DNA from: Brachypodium distachyon
Lineage: Eukaryota; Streptophyta; Magnoliopsida; Poales; Poaceae
Assembly: GCF_000005505.3 (NCBI RefSeq)
Contig: NC_016131.3
Span: 46,733,355 to 46,797,354 of the forward strand
Direction: 5' to 3'
Length of the DNA stretch: 64,000 nt
Position numbers and translations under genes: made by a program. Under the pieces are notes generated by a model. That model was not told the origin of the DNA. It did not search any database and saw only the letters and a program-made list of their open reading frames with translations. This document shows, in pieces, positions 47,379 to 59,400 of this stretch. Each line of letters starts with the position of its first letter. Position 1 is the first letter of the stretch.

Positions 47379-50300
47379 CTAATAATTGCTAATAAGAGAA
47401 CTGATGAACATCAGGTTTGCATCTCTGATTGCATGCATCTCCATGGCTGCATCTTGTATAGGCATTCGCTCCCTGGGTTGCTGCTTTGAGCACGAGATGC
47501 CAATCCTAATGGCAGAGGCCAAACACTCCTGAACTCTGCTTCTTGTGCTGTTATCATTGGCGTCATTGTGTAACCATATTGCCGGATCAGCTATTTCCAA
47601 GATTCTGTCAGGGTGAGCAGCCTCTGAATACTTGTGAAGATCTAATGATTCTCTAAACATATCGTCTGTTGGGCTCCTACCCGTAAACATCTCAAGTAGC
47701 AATATCCCAAGGCTATAAACATCACCAAGAGTTGAGATTGGAGAGCCTTCGCCATATTCTACAATTGTGCAACTTTACATTCATCAACATGCAAAATTTA
47801 TGAAAGAACTAGGGTAATGTTAAAAATAATTCAAAAATTTCAGTTACCTGGAGCAACATAACCAATGGAGCCTCTTATTCCAATCGTGCTATCTGAATTT
47901 TGCAGGGTGTTATTTGCACTTTCAAGCATGATCCTTGATATACCGAAGTCTCCGACTCGGGCACTCATATCTTCTGCAAGAAGGATGTTGCTTGGCTTGA
48001 CATCGCAATGGACAATAGGGGGCTGACAGTGATTATGAAGATAATCCAGAGCATCCATGACATTGACAGCAATGTCTAGCCTTTGAGCTAGGCTGAGAGT
48101 ATTGTTCAGAGTGGAAATGCTGTACTTTGGATGAAGCCAACCATCTAAGCTTCCGTTGGGCATGAGGTCAATAACTAATGCCTTGAAATCTTGACCTTGA
48201 TTATCGATGCTGGAGCAGCACGTGATGATTTTTATAAGACAACGGTGGCGTACACTTCTCAGTGCCTCACATTCAGCCTCAAAACTCCTGGAAGATCCTG
48301 ATTCCAGAAGGTTAAATACTTTTACAGCCACAGGTTTGTTCTCACCTTCTAAAGTGCATTTGTAAACCGAGCCATATCGTCCTTTGCCAAGCAAATTAGA
48401 TTCTGCAAATCCGTATGTCCCTCTCAACAATGCCTGATATGGAACTCTTTGGAAGTGTTCCTCAATAATTGTCGGTGGAGTCTGACTCTTTTGTCCTGTA
48501 TACTTCCATATAGTAACAATGGCTGAAACTAGCAACAACACTGCTCCTGTTGTTGCTAGAGAAATCACAAGAGATTTTGAACTATCGTTTCCTCTCCCGC
48601 TTACAGGATGCGTGGAGCATGGGTTCAAGCGAAGCTGAGGTATTCCACCACACAGCTTGGTATTTCCATTGATGGATATGGCAGTCAAGTTCCCGAAAAT
48701 ACCCCCATTTGGCACTTCACCCTGCAAATCATTGAAGGATGCATCAAATAACAACAATGATGTTAATTTCTGTAGCGATCCTGGGATCACTCCTGACAGG
48801 TTGTTGTGCGCCAGATACAACTCTTTCAAGGCGCCGATGCTGCTAAGGGCGTCAGGTATCCCATCTGACAATTTGTTGCCTGTCAGGTTCAATATTTGAA
48901 GCCCTTTCATATTCTTCAGAGATTGAGGTATGCTTCCTTCAAACATGTTCTCATCCAGCAACAATGACTCCAGGACTGCACAATTCCCGATGGTATCAGG
49001 TATCTGACTAGACAACTGATTTCCTGAAAGGATCAACTGGTTGAGGTTAACCAACTTACCAACGTCTGATGGAATGGGTCCAGAGAGCGCATTGTATGAC
49101 AAGTTCAGGCTCAAAGAAAGGGAATGCATAAAAATCTCCTTGGGAATCGAACCATTTAACTTGTAGTTCGCTGACAGATCAAGAAGATACAGACTCCTTA
49201 GTTTGCCAAGGCTTGCCGGGATTGGTCCTGCCTATTCAGCTGTGTAAGGTTTCCAAGTGACGATGGTATGAGGCCAGACAACCTAGTCCTGTACAAGTCA
49301 AGCTGAACCATGTTTGCTAGTTTACCGATGCTTTCTGGGATTGCTCCTGATATTGAGGTATTTGAGAAATCAAGTATGCTTAGGCCAACCAAATTGCTGA
49401 TATCCTGGGGGATGCTACCGGACATATTACTGTCTGACAGATAGAGATACTGGAGTGTGGCTGACAGGTTTACAACTGAGCTGGGTAGTTGCCCACGGAA
49501 GGAGTTGTAACTGAGGCTCAGTTGCTGCAGCTGGCTGCAGTTTGCCAGTGAAGTGATGAATTCCCAGCCATCCCTGTCGTCTGCATCGAGCAGATTGTCG
49601 TCCAAGTACAGAATCTGAAGACGTTGCAGCTTCCCTAGGTCGCGGGGTACAAGTCCAGTGAATCCGTTCAGTGAGAGCTGCAGGCTTGTGAGATTGGTGA
49701 GATTTGAGAGCGAGGAAGGGATGCGTCCAGTGAACCTGTTGTTGGCAAGGCTGAAATCATCCATGGTGGGGAACTTCCTGCCGATGTCGGCAGGAATGCT
49801 GCCATGTAGCCGGTTCCCTTCCACGTGGAACACCCTCAGGGACGACAGATTGTACAGGGAGAGCGGGAGCTCACCGTTCAGCCTGTTAATTGAAAGGTCG
49901 AGAAACTGAAGGCTGACGGCGTTGGCGAGGCCTGGAGGGATCTCGCCGTTGAACCGATTGATGGCGAGGGAGAGGTAGTACAGGGACGATGCGTTTGCCA
50001 ACGACGGCGGGATAGGCCCTATGAGGCTGTTGTTCTTGAGCCGGAGCAGCTGGAGCTGCATCATCCTGTTGCCAAGCTCGGCCGGTATGCGGCCGGTGAG
50101 GTTGTTGCTGTCGAGGAACATGGTCTGCATGGCGATGCAGGAGCTCAGGTTGGTGGGGAACTCGCCGGAGAAGGCGTTGAAACCAAGGTCGAGGAATCTG
50201 AGGCGCCGGAGGCGGCCTATGCTGGCAGGGACGTGGCCATGCAGCGCGTTGAATCCCAGCTCAAGGGCTTGCAGGAACGTGAGGTTCCCGATGGCTGCGG

Positions 50301-50556
50301 ATAGCGTCCCGCCGAGCCCTTTCTTCGGCAGGCTGAGCGCCACCACCCGTGGTGGGTTCCGACCATGGGTGCATGCCACACCCTCCCAGCTGCAGAAGCT
50401 GGTGCTGCTGTTCCACGAGGCCAGCGGGTTGTCGCCGGCGCTGGCCTCGGCCCTGAACGCAAGAAGAGACGCCTCGTCGTCGCCGCTTGACGTGACGGCG
50501 ATCGTCAGGATGGAGAGGAGTAACAAGCTCGTGTCACGCAGCAGCGGCATTGCCAT
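47379..50556 (-). CDS. LRR receptor-like kinase (XA21/EFR class), frameshifted in LRRs
   Basis: Exon 1 spans 50556-47848 and exon 2 spans 47758-47379, with a GT/AG intron. The order is: signal peptide (LLLLSILTIAVTSS), LRRNT (SFCSWEGVACTH), about twenty extracellular LRRs, a transmembrane helix (VISLATTGAVLLLVSAIV), then a kinase domain with GKGRYGSVYKC, VAVKVF, HCDVKPSNILL and DFGISRIM. HCD in place of HRD makes it a non-RD kinase, typical of subfamily XII immune receptors such as XA21, FLS2 and EFR. The reading frame breaks near 49.2 kb: LRR text continues in another frame (GPIPASLGKLRSLYLLDLS), and about ten residues of a repeat seem to be missing at NLTQLN. The rest is open, so this is either a recent pseudogene or an assembly error. 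The ligand is unknown. Confidence 0.85.
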
Positions 50557-50635
50557 GTCGTGTGATCCCTGGCTTGATTAATTCATGGAATGGTCGTAGT
50601 GGCAGTGGGTGATTTGTAGCAGCGAGTCCATGTTG

Positions 50636-51035
50636 AAATGAATGCTTCCTTTTTTGACGCAATGTAAACTCGTGAAATTTTGGGAGTCTTAAGTCAGGTC
50701 TTAGTATTTGTTTGTTTGCCGAACTAGTCAGGTCTTAATCACCCTTTTGATCTTTCACGGTTTAGTCAGCCAAATGTCTCCTTTCTTGACTGGAGGAACT
50801 AAGCCTCTTACTTAATTGGCACTTGTATTCGTACACTGGTGTGCAAATTGGTGAGTATTCACTTTTCATAAAAAGCGCATAAAGCCTTAACCACAATCGA
50901 TGGATTGACTGGAGACTTGGAGTGGTCAAGAAGACCCCAAGCGAAAGATACGACCTTTAAGGAAAAAACCTGATTGCTGTTTATCATGATTTTTTACCAC
51001 ATTTTATTAGGTGAGAATATGAGATGATGCTTTAA
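50636..51035. repeat. Upstream flank of LRR kinase, copy 1 of a duplication
   Basis: This stretch is repeated at 53669-54040 in the same orientation. Shared blocks include GTGAAATTTTGGGAGTCTT, TTCACGGTTTAGTCAGCCAA, GACTGGAGACTTGGAGTGG and GAGATGATGCTTTAATC. Confidence 0.85.
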
Positions 51036-52048
51036 TCCTAATTGCTGTTTATCCCCGAGAGCTTGTATGCAACTATGCATCAGCTTTTCGGCATATCCCG
51101 GAACCACCGCCGGCAAAACGTAAGGCAGTGGGAGTGGCGATTCCGAAGCTCCACGTATATTCCAGGAATTGCGATTCTTCGTGGAAGGTATGTTCATCCG
51201 CCTCGTTTCCTTTCCGTTCCATCTCCTTAATGTATTTCATCTGTGATTTCATTGGTGATTTGGGGATATATTGTGGTCACAAACATAGGACTGATGTGTA
51301 TCATTGGATTTTGGGGTTTCTCTAATTTTATTCCTGCTGGTGCAGTGTTTAATTTGTGGTGTGGTTAATGTACTTTTCATGTCAGGAAATTGTGAGCTCA
51401 AGCAAGTTCTCCCTTGTCAGTGGGTGCCGCTGGAAGGAACAGAGAAGATGGATGCAATCGACAGGGAATTGCTCACGTTGGCCACTTTTGGATGCAATCC
51501 TGGAAGCATTTTGTGTTGAAAATGTATGAAATGTATGCACTGTTGTACATGGGCTGATATGTTGTACCAAATTTTGCCTCAAATGCAATGAAAATATATG
51601 GGCTGATATATATGGTGAAGTGAATTTTGTATGGTTGCCAGAAATATATGCACCGTGTATATCATGGTACAGAATTTTGAGCACTTGTATATGCAGATTG
51701 GCAATGTAGTGAATATAGTGAATTTTAAGCACCTGTGCATGATGTACATGCCAGTTTTTTGAGGCAAACACATAAAGAAACACCTGTACAGTCTACAGAC
51801 TGTATGTTCCAGCTTACTAAATTTGAGCACCTGTACAGAATGGGCATGGCAGATTTTTGAAGCAAACACACAAACAATAATCTGTAAACAATAAGCTGAA
51901 AATCATATGGTCATATAATTGACTCAAATAGATCCAAAATATTCATTCGTAAGAGATATATTGTTCACAACAACTAGCAACCTCTGAATAGGATATATGG
52001 TTCACATGATTCATAATTGACTCACACTAGATATATGGTTCACATCAA
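51036..52048. other. Repeat-rich spacer of Mutator-type fragment; no gene
   Basis: At 51650-51880 related segments recur (GAATTTTGAGCACTTGTA, GAATTTTAAGCACCTGTG, AATTTGAGCACCTGTACAG, and GAGGCAAACACATAAA with GAAGCAAACACACAAA about 95 bp apart). This looks like the interior of a transposon. No coding region is seen. Confidence 0.45.
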
Positions 52049-52408
52049 CTAGGTAAAAATGAGAATAGGATAAGGATCATTCCTCAGCAGCCCTATCTCT
52101 GGCTGCTGCATTTGCACCAATAGTGAACCATGAGTAGAGTCTGCCCCTAGAGCTTCTTCCAAAATTAACATTTGTCCAAACTTATTTTCATCCAACATGT
52201 TCATGACAGCAGCATCATCTTTCAACTCAACCATCATTTGGCCTTTACTCATGTAGTACACGCTGTCCTCCTTCTGAAAACCAAGTTCTTTAATCCTCTC
52301 CTTGATATCAAAGTAGCTAATATAGTCCCTGTCAATCAAATCAGACTCTGGGCTGCTACGTGCACGGTCATGAGAAATATACTTCACAATCCACATGTCC
52401 TCTGCCAT
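52049..52408 (-). pseudogene. PB1-like domain ORF of a MuDR-type transposon (fragment)
   Basis: A 119-residue frame starts after a GT/AG-type acceptor (TTTGATTCAG before ATG). It reads MAEDMWIVKYISHD and DRDYISYFDIKERIKELGF and VYYMSKGQMMVELKDDAAV. This matches the PB1-like N-terminal domain that precedes many plant MuDR transposases. The transposase core itself is absent, so the element is truncated. The right flank (52860-53040), with GGGGTATTTAGTGGCAAAAG, looks like a transposon end, but I did not find its inverted partner. Confidence 0.5.
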
Positions 52409-53040
52409 CTGAATCAAATTACAAAAGCGACAATTAATTGATGCACACAAATCTTCTATATAAACCAGATTGAAAAACGGTCATGAGGACGGGAATGGAG
52501 AGCAGCAGCCCTAGAATCGTAGATGAAGGAATAGGTCGAGGAATAGCGAGAGGAGGCAGGATACGAACCGGTTCTGCCGTCAGTCGCTGCGATCGCCGAT
52601 TACCCGTGATCACCGTCCCTCCGCGCCGGCGCCGCCCTGCCTTATTCGCCAAACTCGTCGCTGCGATCAATCTGCTCAGGTTGGGGAGAGGCGGGAGTAC
52701 AAATCGGGAGATAAGAGCGAAACTGACGCGGGCGTCCTTAACTGATGGCCAAATTCACGGCCCAAGTCACGGCCGCCCAGGTTTGCATGAGCCTGAAATG
52801 CTCTCTCTAAAAAAAAGCATGGAGCCAGAAGAAAACCGGACCGGCACCTGAACTGAACCGGGCCGGTTCGGCCCCGAAGGCGGCCTTAAAAGTGCGCCCG
52901 GCTCGTCAGAAAACGTCAGATTTGGCAGAAAATATCAAAAGGGGTATTTAGTGGCAAAAGTTTGGTTAAATAGGGTATAATTTTGGAAATTTCCTTAAAT
53001 GGGTTAGATTGTGTCAAAAAGTTTCAAAGAGGGGGTAAAA
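52409..53040. other. GC-rich 5' side of Mutator-type fragment
   Basis: Positions 52480-52700 are GC-rich and open in both directions; they probably represent the 5' leader of the minus-strand element ORF. Positions 52920-53040 are AT-rich and end-like. No separate gene is supported. Confidence 0.4.
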
Positions 53041-53041
53041 A

Positions 53042-53668
53042 ATGGAATCCACTCTTGATCCCCTAATGGATCCTGCTAAAGGCAAGGAGTTGGTCTTTGA
53101 TTTCAAGGCTGCTCCATCGGTCAAACCCAAGGCACCTACTGATCTGAAGAATTGGGAGAAGCCGCCTCCTGGCTGGGTGAAGCTCAATGTGGACGGCTCT
53201 TTCCAGCACCTGGTTGGCTTGGCCGGGGCGGGCATGCTCCTCCGGGATGAGGCTGGCCAGATTGTCTTCTCGGCTTGCTGAGCTCTTTTCCATTGCTCGG
53301 ATCCTGAGGAAGCGGAGCTATGTGCTTGCATGGAGGGCTTAGCGATGGCGCTTCAGTGGAGCAAGTGTCCTATCATCATGGAGTCGGATTGTGCCGCAGT
53401 GGTTCAGGCTGGGAGTGCTCATGGGCATCATACCTCTAGATATGCCCACTTAGTTGAGGAGATTAGAGCTTTGTCGGCTGAGAGAAGTGTGAAGTTCGTG
53501 AAGAGGGATAGACATCAGAATCATACGAGTCATGCGATAGCAATTATTGCTCGTGTCGAGCAACGTATATGGCTGTGTGGTTGGGTTCCGGCCCACCATC
53601 TGTGGTGGAGCTGGTTCTCCAAGATTGTAATGGTTAATTCTAATATATCCCCTTTTATCCACAAAAAA
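53042..53668 (+). pseudogene. LINE-derived RNase H fragment
   Basis: A single frame, interrupted by TGA at 53279-53281, reads PPPGWVKLNVDGSF, GLAGAGMLLRDEAGQIVFSA, EAELCACMEGLAMAL and IIMESDCAAVV. This is the RNase H-like domain at the C-terminus of plant non-LTR retrotransposons, with the D/E/D acidic residues visible. The reverse transcriptase is missing, as in a 5'-truncated LINE. The 3' part ends in CCACAAAAAAGG, directly next to the duplicated receptor flank. No clear target duplication was found. Confidence 0.75.
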
Positions 53669-54040
53669 GGAAATGAATGCTCCTTTTTCGACGCAATGTA
53701 AACTCTCGTGAAATTTTGGGAGTCTTTTTAGTCAGGTCTTGATCACCCTTTTGATCTTTCACGGTTTAGTCAGCCAAATGTCTTCTTTCTTGACTGGAGG
53801 AACTAAGTCTCTCAATTGGCACTTGTATTTGTACACTGGTGCGCAAATTGGTGAGTTTTCACTTTTCATAAAAAGCGGATATAACCACAGTCGATGGATT
53901 GACTGGAGACTTGGAGTGGCCCAGAAGATCCCAAGCAAAAGATACCACCTTTAAGAAGAAACCTGATTGCTGTTTATCCTGATATTTATTTTTACCACAT
54001 CTTTTAAGGTGAGAATGTGAGATGATGCTTTAATCTGTTC
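53669..54040. repeat. Upstream flank of LRR kinase, copy 2
   Basis: This copy of 50636-51035 lies 3034 bp to the right in the same orientation, with small indels. No receptor ORF lies beside it; the LINE fragment occupies the position where a second gene copy would start. Confidence 0.85.
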
Positions 54041-54479
54041 TGTAATCTTCGTCTTTTAATCATCAGAGTGTTTTCTATTATGTTGCTTGTTTTTCTTTGA
54101 AACCATCCAAAAGAACGTATTTAGTACCCTATCATATTGTACCACTACGGAAAAAACATTCTTTGCCGGCGGCCTGAGCCTTTGCCGGAGGCTTTTCCTC
54201 GGGCCTCCGGCAAAGAAGGCTTTGCCGACGGCAAAAAAGAAGAGGCCTCCGGCAAAAAAAAGACCTACGGCAAAGAATAAAAAAGGCCTCCGGCAAAGAA
54301 CAAAAAGGCCTTCAGCAAAAAAATGTCTACGGCAAAGGAAGGGGTCCCACGTGGACTTGATCGGCGCCTAACGGGGAGAAAACGGACGGGATTCTTTGCC
54401 GGAGGCCGGCCGCCGGCAAAGAGTTTCTCAATATTTTTTCTTTTGTATCCCTTTCCTCTCTTGTTTCAAATTATGATGT

Positions 54480-55350
54480 AAACCACCATTTTTTGAGTTG
54501 AAACTTTTATTGTACTTTCATTTGACATTGATGACGAGTAATGTGAATTAAAATCATTGCTTTTTATGTAAAAATAATTATTTATCATTTTCTATATCCG
54601 TTTAATAGGGAAAAATGAAAAAATATTAAACATTTGTAAAAAATTCACAATTTTTGGCATGGTACCATTTTATTGGTATACAACACTAGGATAAAATTTA
54701 CAAGTCAATACACAAAATGAAAATGGTACATACTTCACAAAATGAACGATCTCAAGAGTGAACCTCCAAATTTGAATTCCGAACTAAGTTTTGCATTAAT
54801 TTGACCCATTTTTGAGTTGAAACTTTTTATGTGGTTTCATTTATCATTAATGATTACTAATATGAATTAAAATCACCACATTTGATGTAAAAATAATTAC
54901 TTATCATTTCTAGAGCCGTTTAATAGGAAAAAAAAATGAAATAATACTAAACATTTATCAAAACAGAACAATTTTTGGCATGGTGTAATTTTATGGGTAT
55001 ATAAACTTGGGATAAAAATTACAGGTCCATACACAAAATTAAAATGGTGCATGCTTCACAAATTGCAACATTTTCGTATAAGTTCCCGAACTTAGCGCTC
55101 AAACGTCCAATTTGTGTCCCAAACCAAATTTTGCAATAAGATTTTCCCTTTTTGAGTTGATTTTTTTAATATGGTTTCACTTGGCATTAGGGATGACGAA
55201 TGTCAATTAAAATTAACACCTTGTATGTAAAAATAATTACTTATCATTTATTGGAGACGTTCAATAGACAAAAGTGAAATAATACCTAAAATTTACCAAA
55301 AATTAATAAGTTTTCCCATGGTGTCATGTTATAGGTATCTAAACATGGGA
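54480..55350. repeat. Three diverged ~330-bp units inside CACTA element
   Basis: Each unit contains TTTTTGAGTTGA, then TATGTAAAAATAATTA and ATTTATCATT-like sequence, then a near GTTTAATAGG. Starts are about 54492, 54812 and 55152. Confidence 0.75.
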
Positions 55351-55480
55351 TAAAAATTACAAGTCAAAATAACAAAAATAAACTAAGAAAAGTCTTTGCT
55401 AAGTATACACATTAAAAAAACAAAAAATATGTCTTTGCCGGTGGCCGGCCTCCAGCAACGGAATATTTGCCACGTCACCG

Positions 55481-56182
55481 ATGCGCGTGATCGAGCCACG
55501 GATTGATGACGTGGAACCATCCAAGCCGCACATCTCTGTCTGCCTTCTTCCTCCCTCACCCAGCGCATCTTTTCTTCCTCCTGCCTTATCTCTCTCGCTT
55601 CTCCTCTTCCCCACCAGCACATCTTCCAGCCGCCCACCTCCGCCTACCCCAGCCCGCCGCCGGCGACCTCCAGCGCCCCTCTCTCTCCAAGGCCTCTCCC
55701 TTCTTCCTCCCACCCCGCCCCTCTCTTTCAATTCTTCCTCCCTCCCCGCCCTTCTCTCTCCCTCTTCTTCCCTACTGCAGGTGCATGGCCATGGCGGGGC
55801 GCAAGGGCGACGGCGGGGCGAGGCGCGGCAACGGCTGGGGTCTACGGCGTCGGGGCGAGGGGCGGCAGCGGCGGGACGTGGCGCGCGCGGCAGCAGGTGG
55901 CACGCCCGGCGGCGCTCTCTCTCTCTCTCCATCTCTCTCGTCGAGCAGCAGTGGCGGCGCCGCCCTCCGCGCGTCCACCTCAATATCTCCGGCGAGCTCT
56001 ACGCGGCGGGAGCGCGGCGGGGTAGGCGAGAAGCAGCGGTGGGCGACGCTTGCTGCAGCCGGAAACGGGAGAGGAGAGGCGAGCAGCAGCGGGGAGCGGC
56101 GTGCGCGGCAGCCGGCAACAGGAGAGGGGAGCAGCCGGCCAGGAATTTGGGACCCGGCTTTGACCGGATGATTTTTTTTTAA
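55481..56182 (+). other. GC-rich open frame within CACTA element
   Basis: A 233-residue frame is rich in Ser, Pro, Arg and Ala, with CT microsatellite at 55917-55935. No known domain is seen. CACTA elements often carry captured gene fragments, so this could be a captured 5' leader and first exon. It may equally be non-coding. Confidence 0.35.
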
Positions 56183-56477
56183 TTTTTTTTTCGATTTTCT
56201 TTGCCGGAGGTTGGCCTGCGGCAAAGTCTCCTAGCACATGCCCTTCCGTCTACCTCCGTCCGTGATGTGTCTGTTACTTTTCTTTGCCGGCGGCCTCTTT
56301 TTTGGCCTCCGGCAAAGCCTTTGCCAAAGGGCCCGAGATAAGGGCGTCGGCAAAGAGGCCTTTACTGATAGTGGTCCATGCCAACGGCCTTAGCCGGCAG
56401 TCACGTGGAAAAGCCTCCGGCAAAGGCTTTGCCGGAGGCCTTAGGCCGCCGGCAAAAATGTTTTTCCCGTAGTGTAC

Positions 56478-59400
56478 CATTTGCTCTATTGATAAATCCA
56501 TTTTCTTTTCGATGTTTTTAGGGGAAATTAAGTGTCTAGTTCGGAAAGAAATTAAGTTCTATACTTGCTTGTTAACTTGTTGCCAGCCTTGCTCCATTTC
56601 CTTCAACAACAAAAAATTCGAGCTCCAGTTCACAGGCCGAATATCAGTGTTGGGCTTTTACCACCGGTGGCCCATCTAAACGTCAGCATAACCTCGGCCG
56701 GTCCTCCTCCTCCTCTCTCCCATTTCCCGTTTCCTCTTCCTTTCTCCGCCGTTTCCCCACGAAGGAGGTGGTATGCTGCCGTGTTGCACCAATGGCTGCG
56801 GCGCAAAGGGCGCATCTAGATTTAGAGCAGGCAAACTCCCCGAGACCTCAACCTCAGGCAATGGTCGCGCACGGGCTGCCTGAGAGGTTGCATGTACTCA
56901 CGCGCCCTCTCCCAGCTGCGGGTGTCCGCTGCTGTTCCAGGAGGCCAGCGGATCGAAAGCAAGCAGCTCATGTCCCCGTTGCCCGCTATGTCCATACTGT
57001 TGTGTGTTGGGTTAGTTGCCCAGTAGCAATGGCTCACTTGATGCTTGGCCATGTTAATTGCCTGATATGTATAGAGGTTTTGTGGCAGTACTAGTTTGGC
57101 CAGAACTCGCCTAGCCATAGTTGTGCTGGGTCAATCTCGTACAATGATATTACAAGACCCGTTTTAGCTTTCTTGAAACCGTCAAGTTTTGAGTGGAGCG
57201 CTCAGAGTCTTGGAGCGACTCCTGTGAATGGAGGAATATGACACAGTCCATGCGAGATATATACCAGAAATGCATGCCAGTGCACTGCTCGGTAGGACGA
57301 CAGACTTATGTAGGAGTACCCAATAAAACCTTCGATCGACGAACACAATGGGTTGAATATTTAAGTTTGATTCCAAGGTTGATGATTCTGCATTTTCGAT
57401 GTGACTGATGCACCTGATAGGTACATTCGTGGCCAGCTTCTTTTTGAATGGTTTCTGGATTTAAGGGAAACTTGTTATTGTTTGCATGCCTCTGAGCTTG
57501 GGGGGCCCAACAAAAGTCGTCGTCTACGGAGAAGAATGTACATCGGATGCTGAAATTTGGACCTGGTGTCGAAATGAGTGAAAAAACGAATTCAGTTATG
57601 CATAGTAGCCCAGTCAACCAAACATTCGCGCGCGAAGGGCGTACTGTTCTTAGATATGAAGATACCAGTGACAGTGGTGTTTTGGTGGATATTAATACCA
57701 GCAAAGTTGTGAAGGACAACCATATGTGTCACCGAGAAGTCGGTGTTGCAGGAGAGGCAATAATGAGACGGTGGGTTTTGGGTTGGTTTGTGTTGGCCGT
57801 AAGAAGGCAATGTGTAGGACTTGGAGGCCTTGAACCTGGTGGATGTAAAAACATGGTGATGAACGGTGAATACCAAGCAACATGATCAGCATGTTTCAGT
57901 CCTTGAAGAGATTTATGTATGGCGCAGCCGCAAACATGATAAGATCACAAGGGTGAGCCGCTGCAACAAGTGCTCCAATGGATCTCGCAATTTTTCTCGC
58001 AACGACTTGGCGGGTGCGGCCTAGTGAATGGAGATTTCGGGTCTGTTTTTTTTCCCAGGGGATCGCAAGCGGCGGCATATTGACTGTGATTATGAAGCAC
58101 AGCCGGCTGGCACTTCTATATCCCTCAGGTCGAGAAGCTCGAAAAACTGGTCCGACCCAATTTCTCAAATTGTATTAAGGGGAAGTTGAGCTGCAAAAAG
58201 AGCATCCAAGAAGTTTTCCTTTTTTTTAGCTTGTGGCTTCCTGGGACCTAGAAGTTGTCCATAAGACCTTCCACGGTTCTTTTTGCAGGTCCAAACTTCA
58301 TTTTTGGCCTCTATAAGTCGATTCATGCCATTGGAGGAGGGTAAGCATACAAACAAAGCATCAACCGGTCATTCTACATGGACCGAAAGGATGAGGGGCA
58401 GTCGGCGGCTGTATGTCGCGAACCCTGATGGGAGAAGGGAGCGGGGATGCAGACGTGCGGCATCGGGTCTGGTGTTATTTTGGGGGATCCCAAGCGGTAG
58501 CATCTTGACCTTAATGTGAAGCTCGGAAAACCGGTCCGGTCTGGTCCCAAGCGGTAGCATACAAACAAAGCATCAACAGGTCCTTCTCCATGGACCGATC
58601 CAAACTGTCCATAGCAGGCTAAAAAAATATGACATGCTGACGTATGAACTGGTATGGCAGAGATAAGCAGTAGATTCTAGATGGAAATAGCTATTTTTAT
58701 CACACATGGGAGACAGTTTAAATCATGCACCGATGCAAGCACGCTAGGGAAAAATTGACCACAAGGATCGGTGCCATGGCAGGTAAAAAGCAAAGTACGT
58801 ATCGATTACACCGTGGAAGGTCTAAGCTAAACGGAAGGGCAGTTCATGTGTAGCGACGCTAGTTCATGAAATAGCGACGCTGCGCTACACGTTGTAGCAT
58901 GTAGCACCGTTAAATGTTTTTTGCATGGACAAAAGTGTAGAACTGAAGCCCATCGGCCAAAAGTCCCTAAACCGCTACGGAGTCCGGACTCTTGACCTAA
59001 CCTAGCACGAACATACGATCCCCCACCCGAGCGATTGAAATCCCCACTATCCACCCCGACCAAGCCATGCATTCTCCATCTAGCTCATCGAATGTCGCTG
59101 ATTCTGAATAAGTACTTTATACTATATATGTTCTCGCCTGGTGGACTTTAGATGTTAGGCACTTCGGCTAAAACTATTTAAAATTAAATCTTGACTGTGT
59201 TTATGCCTCTCATCCATGTTTATGCAGAGTCGTCTCGTAGACAATTGGAGAACTATTTTTTTAAGTGGCCGTGCTAAGACCCTTTATTCTTGGGCTATAT
59301 CTGGATTTTTTGCAATACGCTATTTTAAATAGAGCAACCTATAGCACGAAATAGAATATATAGCATCTGGGAGAGGCCACCACTAAATCTGTTAGCGGGC

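Larger units (their letters stand above)
54143..56474. mobile_element. Non-autonomous CACTA element, 2332 bp
   Basis: The 5' end is CACTACGGAAAAAACATTCT and the 3' end reads, inverted, CACTACGGGAAAAACATTTT. TAC lies on both sides (54140-54142 and 56475-56477), the 3-bp target duplication expected for CACTA (En/Spm). Subterminal arrays of TTTGCCGGAGGCC-like motifs in both orientations fill about 54160-54425 and 56195-56460. The interior has three diverged AT-rich units (about 54490, 54812 and 55152; each with GTAAAAATAATTA) and a GC-rich open block at 55480-56180. No transposase is present. Confidence 0.93.

Noticed and set aside
50021..50581. 186-residue plus-strand ORF over the receptor N-terminus
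   Set aside because: It is the antisense shadow of the LRR region; the minus-strand frame has signal peptide and LRR motifs.
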